This document shows, one piece after another, positions 10,273 to 19,400 of a stretch of 64,000 nt of DNA. This stretch comes from Diphasiastrum complanatum. Lineage: Eukaryota > Streptophyta > Lycopodiopsida > Lycopodiales > Lycopodiaceae. The notes under the pieces are model-generated. The model did not search any database. It was given only the letters and a program-made list of their open reading frames with translations, and had not been told where the DNA came from. The stretch lies in NCBI GenBank assembly GCA_029204225.1, contig CM055094.1, forward strand, positions 7,833,969 through 7,897,968. Direction: 5' to 3'. Both the position numbers and the translations under genes were made by a program. Numbering within the stretch: the stretch's first letter is position 1; each line of letters opens with the position of its first letter.

Positions 10273-10284
10273 TGGTATCAGAGC
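10273..10284 (+). promoter_or_regulatory. Primer-binding site of copia element 4
   Basis: TGGTATCAGAGC follows the LTR terminal CA (10271-10272) directly. Confidence 0.9.
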
Positions 10285-10308
10285 AGTGATTTTTTAAGTC
10301 AACACAAT

Positions 10309-10778
10309 ATGGCTACAAGGATCCAGACGAGAATAGCAATCAATCTTGATGGAGCAAACTAACGAATATTGAAGTTTAAAATTAAAACACTTATGAAGGG
10401 TGAGGGCATTTGGTCAGTGACCAAACTCATAGAAGAACAACCTCTAGAGAAAGACTTGAGGAGAGCTGAGTGGATCAGAAAAGATGAGCGCGCAATGGCG
10501 ATCATTGTTTCGTCTATCAACAAAGAAATACTCATGTAGATTGAAGACTATGCGAGCATCCATAAAACATGGGAAAGACGAAAACAAAAATACGAAGTGA
10601 GGACTGCTACTTCGGTAATGCACCTCCACAATCAGCTGCAAGCCATGCGATGGGATGGCAACTAGTTAAATCAGCACGTCGAGAAGATCAAAACAATCTT
10701 CGCTCAACTTGTTGCATCTGGACAGGAGCACTAGGTCCCTGTAGCACAATAGCTGATGCACTTCATGAAAATACTACC
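10309..10778 (+). pseudogene. Copia element 4 (arm A): gag fragment
   Basis: An ATG at 10309 starts a copia gag (MATRIQTRIAINLDGAN) that meets a TAA early. UBN2-like capsid sequence (KGEGIWSVTKLI and MAIIVSSINKEIL) continues, with another in-frame TAG near 10538. It ends in the middle of gag near 10775-10781, where sequence jumps directly to the integrase C-terminus. Zinc knuckle, protease and integrase core have been deleted. From 10617 onward this is also arm A of the inverted duplication with 17832-21602. Confidence 0.8.
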
Positions 10779-10781
10779 ACA

Positions 10782-12706
10782 AAGGAGCAAAGAAGAAAGC
10801 TCAACGAAAAGTCAGAGTAGACAGTCATGGTCCGGATACTCAAACGGATCACAGGCCTATAGACTCTATCACCCAACAATGAAGAAAGTTGTGTCGAGTC
10901 GAGATGTGATGTTCGATGAATCCAAATTTTCAAGATTGAAGGAAGACAAAGGCCATGAGATCTTCACACTACTGCCAATTCAAGAGGGAGATGGAGGCCA
11001 AACATCAAGTTAGAAGATCGAGTCCTAGACTCCTGAGCAGCAGAAAGCTGAAGATCAACCTGACGAAGAAGAAACAATGGAATAGCGATGAACAGGACCT
11101 AGATGGTCAACAAGACAAAGAAGACCTCCAGAACGATACACTGACAATCTTCAATGGAGCGAATATACAGAGTTAGAATTCCGCAGCTTCAAATGTCATA
11201 AGAGATCGAGTTAATGAGGTCCAATAGGGCATGGACACTGGAGCCACTTTTTGAAGACAAAAAGATCGTCGACTGCAAATGGGTATACAAAAGAAAGATC
11301 AAATCAGATGGCATTATTGGACGCTACAAGGCCAGAATTGTGGCCAAGGGCTACACGCAAAGGTATGGCATCGACTATTTGGATACGTACTCACCAATGG
11401 TCAAAATGACAAGTATTCGACTACTCCTCGCATACACAATGCAATACAATCTGGAAATACACCGGATTGATGTGAAGACGACCTTTCTCCATGGAGATCT
11501 AGAGGAAAAAATAGCCTGAAGGATTCGAAGATCCAGACAATCGACAATATGTTTGTCGGCTACAATGATGTATTTATGGTCTGAAGCAAGCGTCACGAGC
11601 TTGGTACAAGAAGCCCAACAATCTTCTAAAGTCTCTAGGCTTCGTTCCTACTCAACCAAACTGCAATGTATATATAAAAAGGGTAGGAAGAAGTTTTGTG
11701 ATTCTAACTATTTTTTTGGATGACTCCCTAATGATAGGAAACTCCTTGAAACTAATCAAATAAATGAAGAGTCAAATATCTACAAGCTATGAAATCACGG
11801 ATCTGGGAGAAACAACTAAGAGCCTTGGGCTGAAAATTAGAAGGGATTGAACCAGAGGAGTATTACATCTGAGTCAATCTGAATACACCGAAAAGGTGCT
11901 GAAGCAGTACCGAATGATGGACTGCAAAGAAAAGGCCACACCAATGATAGCTGGAGCGAGATTGACAAAGCAGGATTGCCCAAACACAAATGAAGAGAGA
12001 CAGAGGACGGGAGGCATTCCATACCAAAATCTGATCGGTAGTCTGATGTACCTCACAATCTATACCAAAACCGACTTGGCCTTCTCTGTCTATGCATTAA
12101 GCGAATTCTCTTCGAATCCTAGCATGGCACACTGACAAATGGCAAAACAAATTTTGTAGTATCTAAAGGGCACCCAAAATGTGGAATTGACCTACAAAGC
12201 AGCCAAAGTAGAAAAATGGTTCGAGCTACAATACTACAGTGATGCAAGTTGGGCAAGCTGCAAAGATGACAACAAATCCGTAACAGGAGGATGTTCAATA
12301 GCATGTGGAACAGTCAGTTGGCTATGCAAGAAGCAGACACTTGTAGCTCAATTTTCGTGCGAGGCCGAATACGTGGCACCATCGAAGGTGGAAAATGAGG
12401 TGGTGTGGTTGCAGATGATGCTGGATGCAATTGGCATACAGCAAAAAGAACCATGCACCATGATGATGGATTCTCAGAGTGCCATATATCTGTCCCAGGA
12501 TCCAGTCTTCCATTCGAAGACCAAACACATTCCCCTAAAGTACCACCACATTCGAGACTTAATCTCGAAAGGAGAGCTGAGTGTTCAATACATAAAGTCA
12601 CAGGACATGGTTGCATATTTGCTCACAAAGCCACTTGACAAACCACTGTTCGAAAAGCAGAGAAGCGTAATGGGACTGAACAAACACAACAAAGGTTGCA
12701 ACGTTC
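10782..12706 (+). pseudogene. Copia element 4 (arm A): integrase C-terminus, RT, RNase H
   Basis: The fragment opens in the integrase C-terminus (SSRDVMFDES in 10884-10925) and passes the acidic linker. The RT spans 11214-11880: [31 protein letters not shown], and FLDD at 11713-11724 in place of the usual YVDD. RNase H follows (YSDASWAS, CEAEYVA, HSKTKHIPLKYH, LLTKPLDKP). Several frameshifts and stops interrupt it (near 11517, 11850 and 12134). The pattern is a typical dead plant copia. Compared with its inverted copy, arm A retains RNase H and a full 3' LTR that arm B has lost. Confidence 0.88.
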
Positions 12707-12715
12707 AAGAGGGAG
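12707..12715 (+). promoter_or_regulatory. Polypurine tract of copia element 4
   Basis: AAGAGGGAG immediately precedes the TGTTGG start of the 3' LTR. Confidence 0.8.
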
Positions 12716-13375
12716 TGTTGGAAATGGTGAACTCATGCAACCATTCCCTTGTGCTCCATGAAGACAAAACGAAGGACGAAAGAAAAGTGTTCATTCCTAC
12801 AACGAAAAGACACCTTGGACAGAGAGCACGAACCGAAGGAAAACAATTCGATCTCACAGGTGGTAGCTTGATGAGCATGGAGTCTTGGACTACCACGCTT
12901 AGTCGCCAAGGTCCATGTCACTAACTAACAGTTTAGGATTAAGTGTGTCTTTTAAACTATTACTTAGTGACCTAACAGTGTCCCCAGATAGATGATAAAA
13001 CAAAATGAACAAAAACTATTCAAAAGAGATACAAAAGAGAAGATAGTCGCTTTCAAGCACTATGAGCTATGCATGAAAGTCTGCCAATGAGCAAAACATA
13101 GCTAATTCGTGAGAGGATTGACAGGCCGCCAACGAGTGATACACTGATCAATTCACTCATAACAAAAATACAAATTACAATTGTTCTCTTCTCTTAATCT
13201 TTTGTTATTCGTGTTGTTTGTTTGATAGAATGATTTTGTGTCTGTGGTCGGTAGTCGTTTGCTTAGGACCCTGCATTTATTCCGCAAGCTAGCCCTAGTA
13301 GGCAGCAAAAGTCAGGTGCAAACAAAATCAATAGCTGTGCCTGGCGAGAAGAAATAATAGTCACGAACATCTACA
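12716..13375 (+). repeat. 3' LTR of copia element 4
   Basis: A 660-bp LTR with TG...CA ends (TGTTGG ... CTACA), preceded by a polypurine tract. Its last ~235 bp match the truncated 5' LTR at 10039-10272. It abuts a gypsy coding fragment at 13376, so element 4 was inserted into, or recombined with, a gypsy element. Confidence 0.85.
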
Positions 13376-13612
13376 ATTAAGTACTGTCGTGGTACATCGA
13401 ATTGTGTGGCTGATGCTTTGAGCCGGATTGGAGAGGTTAATCAGTTATGCTTTGGTGAGTTCCAATCCGAGTTGTATCTTTCTATGCGAGACCTTTGTCG
13501 GACCGATGAGTTTTTCAATCGTATTTGGCAAGAAGTCCTGGCAGAAAGCTTTATTGTGAGAAATAATCTTGAAAAGCAGGATTCCAAGAAGTCTCGCAAA
13601 AAGAAGATACCC
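13376..13612 (+). pseudogene. Gypsy RNase H / integrase N-terminus fragment (arm A)
   Basis: It reads KYCRGTSNCVADALSRIG and then a gypsy RNase H-integrase spacer (VNQLCFGEF, LYLSMRDLCRT). VADALSR is a hallmark of the end of Ty3/gypsy RNase H. The piece starts exactly at the end of the copia LTR and runs through a Lys-rich stretch into copia RT sequence. The closest relative in the window is the plus-strand gypsy at 55.7 kb (LADALSRLPVVNQLCF). The identical fragment, with the same junctions, lies inverted at 18120-18355. Confidence 0.85.
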
Positions 13613-14383
13613 AAGAAGATGTCTAAAGGTATGTCTCCAAATACCCAAAAAGATATCTGAAGGTGTGTGTCCAAATATCCAAGAAGAAGAAGAATACATG
13701 AAGTCTATCCCTTATCAAATTGTTGTTGGAAAGCTAATGTATGCTGCAATATAACAACACCAAATATCGCTTTTGCAACAAGTGTTACTAGTCAATATCT
13801 ACACAAACCTAGACCTCAACATTGGGTTGCAGTCAAAAGAATTCTCCGATATTTAAAGGGAACTTCAAACTATGGATTAACTCTTGGAAATGATAATAAT
13901 AGTGATCTCGTTCTAACTAGATTTTGTGATGCAGATTGGGCTGGTGATATAGATGAAAGAAAGTCAACAAGATGTTATTGTTTTATGCTTGGCACAAGAA
14001 CAGTTTCATCGAATAGCAAGAAGCAGTCAACAATATCCTTATCAAGTGCCGAATCTGAATAAGTTGCAGATTGTCAAGCTACTAAAGAAGCTATGTGGTT
14101 AAGAAGAGTTCTTCAAAATCCTAAGGAACATCTTTCTACAATAATCAATTGTGATAGCATAAGCTGTATCGCTCTATCAAAGAACCCAAAGTTTCATGCA
14201 TGCACAAAACACATCGAAATCCATTATCATTATGTTCGAGGTCAAGCCAACAAAGGGAACGTGCAGTTACAATATTGCACAACGGAAAAGATGGTTGTTG
14301 ATCAATTTACAAAAGCTCTTACTAAGAACAAGTTTGAATATTGTAGAGAACAATTAAGAATTGTACATGATAAAATGTCATAG
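13613..14383 (+). pseudogene. Copia element 5: RT C-terminus and RNase H
   Basis: It starts with a 34-bp imperfect tandem duplication (13613-13646 and 13647-13680). The RT tail follows (EEEEYMKSIPYQIVVGKLMY), then RNase H (YLKGTSNYGLTL, FCDADWAGDIDERKSTRC, SLSSAESE, KHIEIHYHYVR, QFTKAL). A one-base deletion near 13750 turns AISTTPD into a frameshift and a Glu codon near 14060 is TAA. The inverted copy at 17832-18110 lacks the first lesion. It ends normally, followed by a polypurine tract and an LTR remnant. Confidence 0.88.
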
Positions 14384-14393
14384 ATAAAAGACT

Positions 14394-14402
14394 AAGTGGG
14401 AG
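14394..14402 (+). promoter_or_regulatory. Polypurine tract of copia element 5
   Basis: AAGTGGGAG lies about 10 bp after the RNase H stop and directly before LTR-like sequence. Confidence 0.6.
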
Positions 14403-14642
14403 TATTAAAGGTATTAATTGTATAGTCTCTTATATAGAGATGAGGGAATCTTAACTTATGTTAGGTAGTGGGTCCCGAAACATTGTGTCTCTTTGACACT
14501 CATCCGTAGCCTTCTCTCTCAGAGAGATAACACGTTTATTCTATTATCTAATACAACAGAGAACTACGTTGCTCTTCTCTCTTCTTGCTTTCTCTCATGC
14601 TTCAGCGTACTCTCTCATAATGTGTTTGTAGTGCTATTAACA
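14403..14642 (+). repeat. 3' LTR remnant of copia element 5
   Basis: LTR-like sequence after the polypurine tract, starting TATTAAAGG (TG mutated to TA) with a pyrimidine-rich stretch (CTTCTCTCTTCTTGCTTTCTCTC) and ending near ATTAACA. No partner LTR is seen. Its right limit coincides with the start of an interspersed repeat. Confidence 0.5.
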
Positions 14643-14775
14643 AAGTTTTAAACTAACCTTATAAAAAACTCACAAAATTGGTAAAAGCTTAAAATAAAAC
14701 CTTAAAACCTAACATTTTAAACTTAAAACAGCTAATTTTGAGCCATATAAAAAATCTTTAAATCTTAAATGAAGC
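14643..14775 (-). repeat. Interspersed repeat shared with 36705-36840
   Basis: Read on the minus strand, TTATATGGCTCAAAAT and then AATGTTAGGTTTTAAGG and TTTTATTTTA match the plus strand at 36725-36800. It lies downstream of the thaumatin-like gene here but upstream of the second thaumatin-like copy there, so it is an independent dispersed repeat, not part of that gene. Confidence 0.55.
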
Positions 14776-15323
14776 GCTGAAAACTGAATTTCATCGATTG
14801 GGCTGTTTGTATTTGTCCATTTTTAGAGAGCACTGGTTGTTTGAACTAACATGATACAACACTTACTGATAGTACTTACAAAGACCTCGCCATATTTGGA
14901 GCGTATGTCTGGAGATTTTATATATCAGGTTGCATATTACCAAGCCAAACAATCTTTTTCAGCAGTCTCATTAGTGCAATCAAATGAAAATCCGCCAATC
15001 GCATAGGAAACGCTAAGACTGATAAGTAGAACAGATTAATCAGCTGATATTTTACTTCTGAAACACAAACGGATCGGAGTCGTTTGGGTCGTCGTTACAT
15101 CACGTAATTAACGAACTTACTACTTGTCTGTTCCAAAAAAGAACTTGACTTATGATTATACATTCTTAGTTCATATAATTGCCTCAAATTTATCTGCACT
15201 TTTTCATGACTTATTGGAATCGCTGTAACCCCACTCGCATTGATCAAGAACCTTATGATACTTACCATGCATACGTGGCGTTTTAATTTAAATACAGCTT
15301 TCTAGATACTCTGGAGTCTGTAC
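14776..15323. other. Downstream flank of the thaumatin-like gene
   Basis: No ORF or retroelement motif is recognised. It presumably holds the 3' UTR and terminator of the thaumatin-like gene on the minus strand; no clear AATAAA signal is visible. Confidence 0.4.
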
Positions 15324-16824
15324 TTAGTAGCAGAAGACAACTTCATAGTTAGTGCCTGTGGAGCAGCCATACACGGTACCTACAGTGTCAGTTGTGAAGG
15401 TGATGGTCTTAGGGCACATATTCTTGAAGGCTCGAGTGCCTGAAGTACCTGAGCTCACGTTGGGCCCGTCATGATTGTAGCAGCCATCGCCGGGGGGGCC
15501 AGTAAGAGTGTTGGGAGACTGACAGAAGCTATTGAGGTTCGGGATGGAGCACTGAATGGTGCCGCAGTTAGTGCCAGAACCCGTGTGTCCGATGGCGTCG
15601 ATCTGCATGGGCAAGTTGTAGGCGTTCTGCAGAACCAAAAGCTCCCATGAAATGTTAATACAAACAACTGCCATTTGAGCTACAACTAGTATATGAACAA
15701 GAAGCACCAAATGAGCACTACATTGGTAATATTGGAATTACAGTGTCATGCAAGGGTCACATATAGTATATGAACAAGAAGCACCAAGTGGGGCTCTAGG
15801 CTGGGCCGACACCCTCCGCGCCATGATTCCCAGGTATACCATTGAACTATTTTTTATAGAGTAAGTGTGGTCTCGAAAGTATGGGCCACTTATGCGCTAT
15901 CCCCACGAAATTAATGACCAATCAATAAGAACGAACACGTGATTGAAGGAATTCGTTCATACCACAACGCTGATGTCGTAAGAATCCTGACTACTAAAGC
16001 CATTGATGGTGAACTCTGCCAGGTTTGCTTGGGGTTTTGCATTATTGCCATCACCGGGATTTCCGCTGCTGCCGGGAAAGCCCCACACAATACCCCCAGG
16101 CCAGCTACTGCCCACATCGATAAGTTGACTGCCAGATCCGGCGCCCAGGACATAACACGCGGTGGAAGCAGTCTGGCTTGCTGAGCATGCTGTGATGGGT
16201 TTCGAACACTGGTTCTTAATATTGATTGTCGAAGCTGCACATGAGCTCAAAAACAGCACATTTACAATAAATAATCAGTTGCGATAGGAGGTTAGAGAAA
16301 ATGCAATCAAGTAAACTAGAAGCGAACACAGTAATGCTTGTCGTGTTCAGAAGTTAGAACTAGAGTCTCGTAGTCTAGTCTCTCAGGTCCCAGCACTGAT
16401 CTTTACAGAACCTTCGAACGTTAGGTTCAGTGTTCCTTTGAATTAAGCTCTCGAAGTGCAGAATATGATTCACTGATGATCATTGAACTATTTGATAGAT
16501 ACTATGCAGTACGTGGAGTGGTACTAGCAGGTCCCATTTTTGCCGTTTCAATTAACCAGCTGTGCTTAATTCTCTAATTATGAAAGTGTCAATCAGGGCT
16601 CAAGCTCCCCTGGAAATCAACCATGTACAGGTATCTTTTTGTTTATATGATTGCTCAGAACTATAAATAATAAATTTATAGTTACTTCTGCGGACTGCAT
16701 TTCTCAATCTGAATCTTGAAGGATACTTACCGTCGACACAGATAAGGAGCACAAGCAAGCAGGTGGCCATAAATGCCCCCGACTTGGACCCCATCTTGCA
16801 GCCTTCAATTCTAGTATTCGCCAT
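15324..16824 (-). CDS. Thaumatin-like protein (PR-5 family), three exons
   Basis: Exons on the minus strand are 16824-16731, 16234-15963 and 15626-15324. Introns of 496 and 336 bp have GTAAGT/GTGCAG and GTATGA/CTGCAG borders. The joined frame encodes 222 residues. A hydrophobic signal peptide occupies about 1-31 (CLLVLLICVD), implying secretion. The mature chain opens STINIKNQC and contains SSWPGGIVWGFPG, ANLAEFTINGF, DISVV and YNLPMQI, all typical of thaumatin-like proteins. Ten cysteines remain (41, 48, 58, 143, 148, 157, 171, 193, 210, 221), matching the short five-disulfide class rather than the usual sixteen. The acidic-cleft Asp of V-D-G is Asn here. This family acts in the apoplast in defence or stress, sometimes binding beta-glucans; that role is inferred. 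No frame lesion was found. The start at 16824 is conserved in the second copy at 37630; an in-frame Met at 16902 is not. Confidence 0.85.
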
Positions 16825-16975
16825 CTTACTAGCTGAAATTACAATGCACAAAGCGATCAATAGCAAAGACCGACTTGTTCCAATCCGATCTTGCAGCTCC
16901 ACGTCTGTCCAAAGGGCGCTTTCTACAGGTGAATGAAGAGCAAGCTCAAGAAGCGGATTAAGCTAGGCACGGAGG

Positions 16976-17048
16976 AAGATGTCACTTATACTCTACTACA
17001 AGATGGCTCAATGTATTTATATTTGTAGAAGAGTATAAGTGACATCTT
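16976..17048 (-). promoter_or_regulatory. Hairpin with TATA box in its loop, upstream of thaumatin-like gene
   Basis: 26-bp arms (16976-17001 and 17023-17048) are inverted repeats with one mismatch, built on AGATGTCACTTATACTCT, with a 21-base loop. On the minus strand TATAAATA (17021-17014) spans the loop edge, about 190 bp upstream of the gene's ATG. The second thaumatin-like copy lacks this hairpin although its promoter is otherwise related. It may be a tiny foldback insertion that supplies the core promoter, or a regulatory structure. The TATA assignment is inference. Confidence 0.6.
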
Positions 17049-17831
17049 TGACCAGTAGAAGAGCAAAGACTTTATCCGGAAGATTGCAATAAAGAGAACC
17101 AGTCTAACACGTTACATTACAGCAGCCAAGACTTTTCAGTATTTAATTTGAATTGCATGAGTATTGCTATAAAATCGACCACTTCCACCCGTTTCTCCTT
17201 CCAGATCATGTACTTATAATATCACTCCATTTATTTCATTTGGATGTAGTGCACGTAAGTACTCTTTATGTAAGTTTCCTCCTACGTGTTAACCTCTTAC
17301 GGAGTTTCTTCCTGTACTCATTGCCAACCATCCGTCCTTGCCATCCATCACTTGTGACGTTGCAAAAGAGAAGGAGCAAAAACACATTAACTTATAGATT
17401 TTGTGACTTCTGAGATATCGGATAAGGGAAAAAAATAATCACAACTAATAAGATTTGCAACATTTGCAACAATCTCAATCTTTCCACTTGAAGAAACTTC
17501 CTCATGACTTTTGGGGATGTTTTGCGATTATAGCATTGATTTTGTGATTTCTCACTAATATGTGACTTTTGCAACCATGATTTGGCTTTCTTCCTGGTGA
17601 ACATCAAGAAACGCCTACTAACACGCTTATCTTGTCATACTAGTAAGGAGGACTTCAAAGCATATACTTTAAGATAGGGCTAAGGGTTATTACCCCTAAA
17701 GTATTGTAGTTGGATCCATCCAACTATACCAGATACCAGGTTACTTTCTGAATAATCATTACATAATTCTCAATTAGTCATCATTGGTTCTTCTTTTGTC
17801 TGTGATTGCTTTCAAACCAAACTGGGGTATA
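17049..17831. other. Upstream flank of the thaumatin-like gene
   Basis: The part up to about 17245, read on the minus strand, is recognisably related to 36842-37035 and 37245-37300 upstream of the second thaumatin-like exon (shared GGAGAAACGGGTGG, GCTGTAA and ACGTGTTAGACTGGTTC blocks). Beyond that, to the arm B boundary at 17832, no gene or repeat was recognised. Confidence 0.5.
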
Positions 17832-18119
17832 TATTATCATTTCCAAGAGTTAATCCATAGTTTGAAGTTCCCTTTAAATATCGGAGAATTCTTTTTACAT
17901 CAACCCAATGTTGAGGTCTAGGGTTGTGTAGATATTGACTAGTAACACTTGTTGTAAAAGCGATATCTGGTGTTGTTGATATTGCAACATACATTAGCTT
18001 TCCAACAACAATTTGATAAGGGATAGACTTCATGTATTCTTCTTCTTCTTGGATATTTGGACACATACCTTCAGATACCTTTTTGGGTATTGGGAGACAT
18101 ACCTTTAGACATCTTCTTG
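17832..18119 (-). pseudogene. Copia element 5 copy (arm B): RT/RNase H start
   Basis: Inverted copy of 13613-13898 carrying YMKSIPYQIVVGKLMY, AISTTPDIAF, YLHNPRPQHW and YLKGTSNYGLTLGNDN. Unlike arm A its frame is intact across AISTTPD. Similarity to arm A ends at 17832, in the middle of RNase H. Confidence 0.85.
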
Positions 18120-18355
18120 GGTATCTTCTTTTTGCGAGACTTCTTGGAATCCTGCTTTTCAAGATTATTTCTCACAATAAAGCTTTCTGCTAGGACTTCT
18201 TGCCAAATACGATTGAAAAACTCATCGGTCCGACAAAGGTCTCGCATAGAAAGATACAACTCGGATTGGAACTCACCAAAGCAGAACTGATTAGCCACTC
18301 CAATCCGGCTCAAAGCATCAGCCACACAATTCGATGTACCACGACAATACTTAAT
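18120..18355 (-). pseudogene. Gypsy RNase H / integrase spacer fragment (arm B)
   Basis: Inverted copy of 13376-13612 with VADALSRIG, FCFGEF and LYLSMRDLCRT. Here it is flanked on its 5' side by the LTR end of copia element 4, and beyond that element by a gypsy on the same strand whose RNase H breaks off at 21603. It is therefore plausibly the displaced 3' part of that same gypsy element. Confidence 0.82.
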
Positions 18356-18424
18356 TGTAGATGTTCGTGATTATTATTTCTTCTCGCCAGGCACAGCCCT
18401 TGATTTTGTTTGCACCTGACTTTC
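18356..18424 (-). repeat. LTR end stub of copia element 4 (arm B)
   Basis: The last ~70 bp of the LTR (CACCTG ... ATCTACA on the minus strand), corresponding to about 13307-13375. The rest of the LTR and RNase H were removed by a deletion that fuses it to RT at 18424/18425. Confidence 0.8.
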
Positions 18425-19400
18425 GCCATTTGTCAGTGCGCCATGCTAGGATTCGAAGAGAATTCGCTTAATGCATAGACAGAGAAGGCCATGTCGGTTT
18501 TGGTATAGATTGTGAGGTACATCAGACTACCAATCAGATTTTGGTATGGAATGCCTTCCATCCTCTGTCTCTCTTCATTTGTGTTTGGGCAATCCTGCTT
18601 TGTCAGTCTGGCTCCAGCTATCATTGGTGTGGCCTTTTCTTTGCAGTCCATCATTCAGTACTGCTTCAGCACCTTTTCGGCGTATTCAGATTGACTCAGA
18701 TGTAATACTCCTCTGGCTCGATCCCTTCAGATTTCCAGCCCAAGGCTCTTAGTTGTTTCTCCCAGATCCGTGATTTCATAGCTTGTAGATATTTGACTCT
18801 TCGTTTATTTGATTAGTTTCAAGGAGTTTTCTATCATTAGGGAGTCCCCCCACAAAAATAGTCAAAATCACAAAACTTCTTCCTACTCTTGTTATATATA
18901 CATTGCAGTCTGGTTGAGTAGGAACGAAGTCTAGAGAATTTAGAAGATTGTTGAGCTTCTTGTACCAAGCTCGTGACGCCTGCTTCAGACCATAAATACA
19001 TCATTGTGGCCGACAAACATATTGTCGATTGTCTGGATCTTCGAATCCTTCAGACTGCTTCATGAAATTTTTTTTTTCTAGATCTCCATGGAGAAAGGTT
19101 GTCTTCACATCAATCTGGTGTATTTCCAGATTGTATTGCATTGCGTATGTGATGAGTAGTCAAATACTTGTCATTTGACCATTGGTGAGTACATATCCAA
19201 ATAGTCTATGCCATACCTTTGCGTGTAGCCCTTGGCCACAAGTCTGGTCTTGTAGCGTCCAACAGTGCCATCTGATTTGATCTTTCTTTTGTATACCCAT
19301 TTGCAGTCAACGATCTTTTTGTCTTCGAAAAGTGGCTCCAGTGTCTATGCCCTATTGGACCTCATTGACTCGATCTCTTATGGCATTGTCTACTTCCAGA
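18425..19400 (-). pseudogene. Copia element 4 copy (arm B): reverse transcriptase
   Basis: Inverted counterpart of 11190-12143. It contains [43 protein letters not shown] and IPYQNLIGSLMYLT. The catalytic motif reads FVGG (plus 18845-18856) where arm A has FLDD, so both metal-binding Asp residues are lost. Stops and frameshifts are present. RNase H is missing because of the deletion to the LTR stub. Confidence 0.85.
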
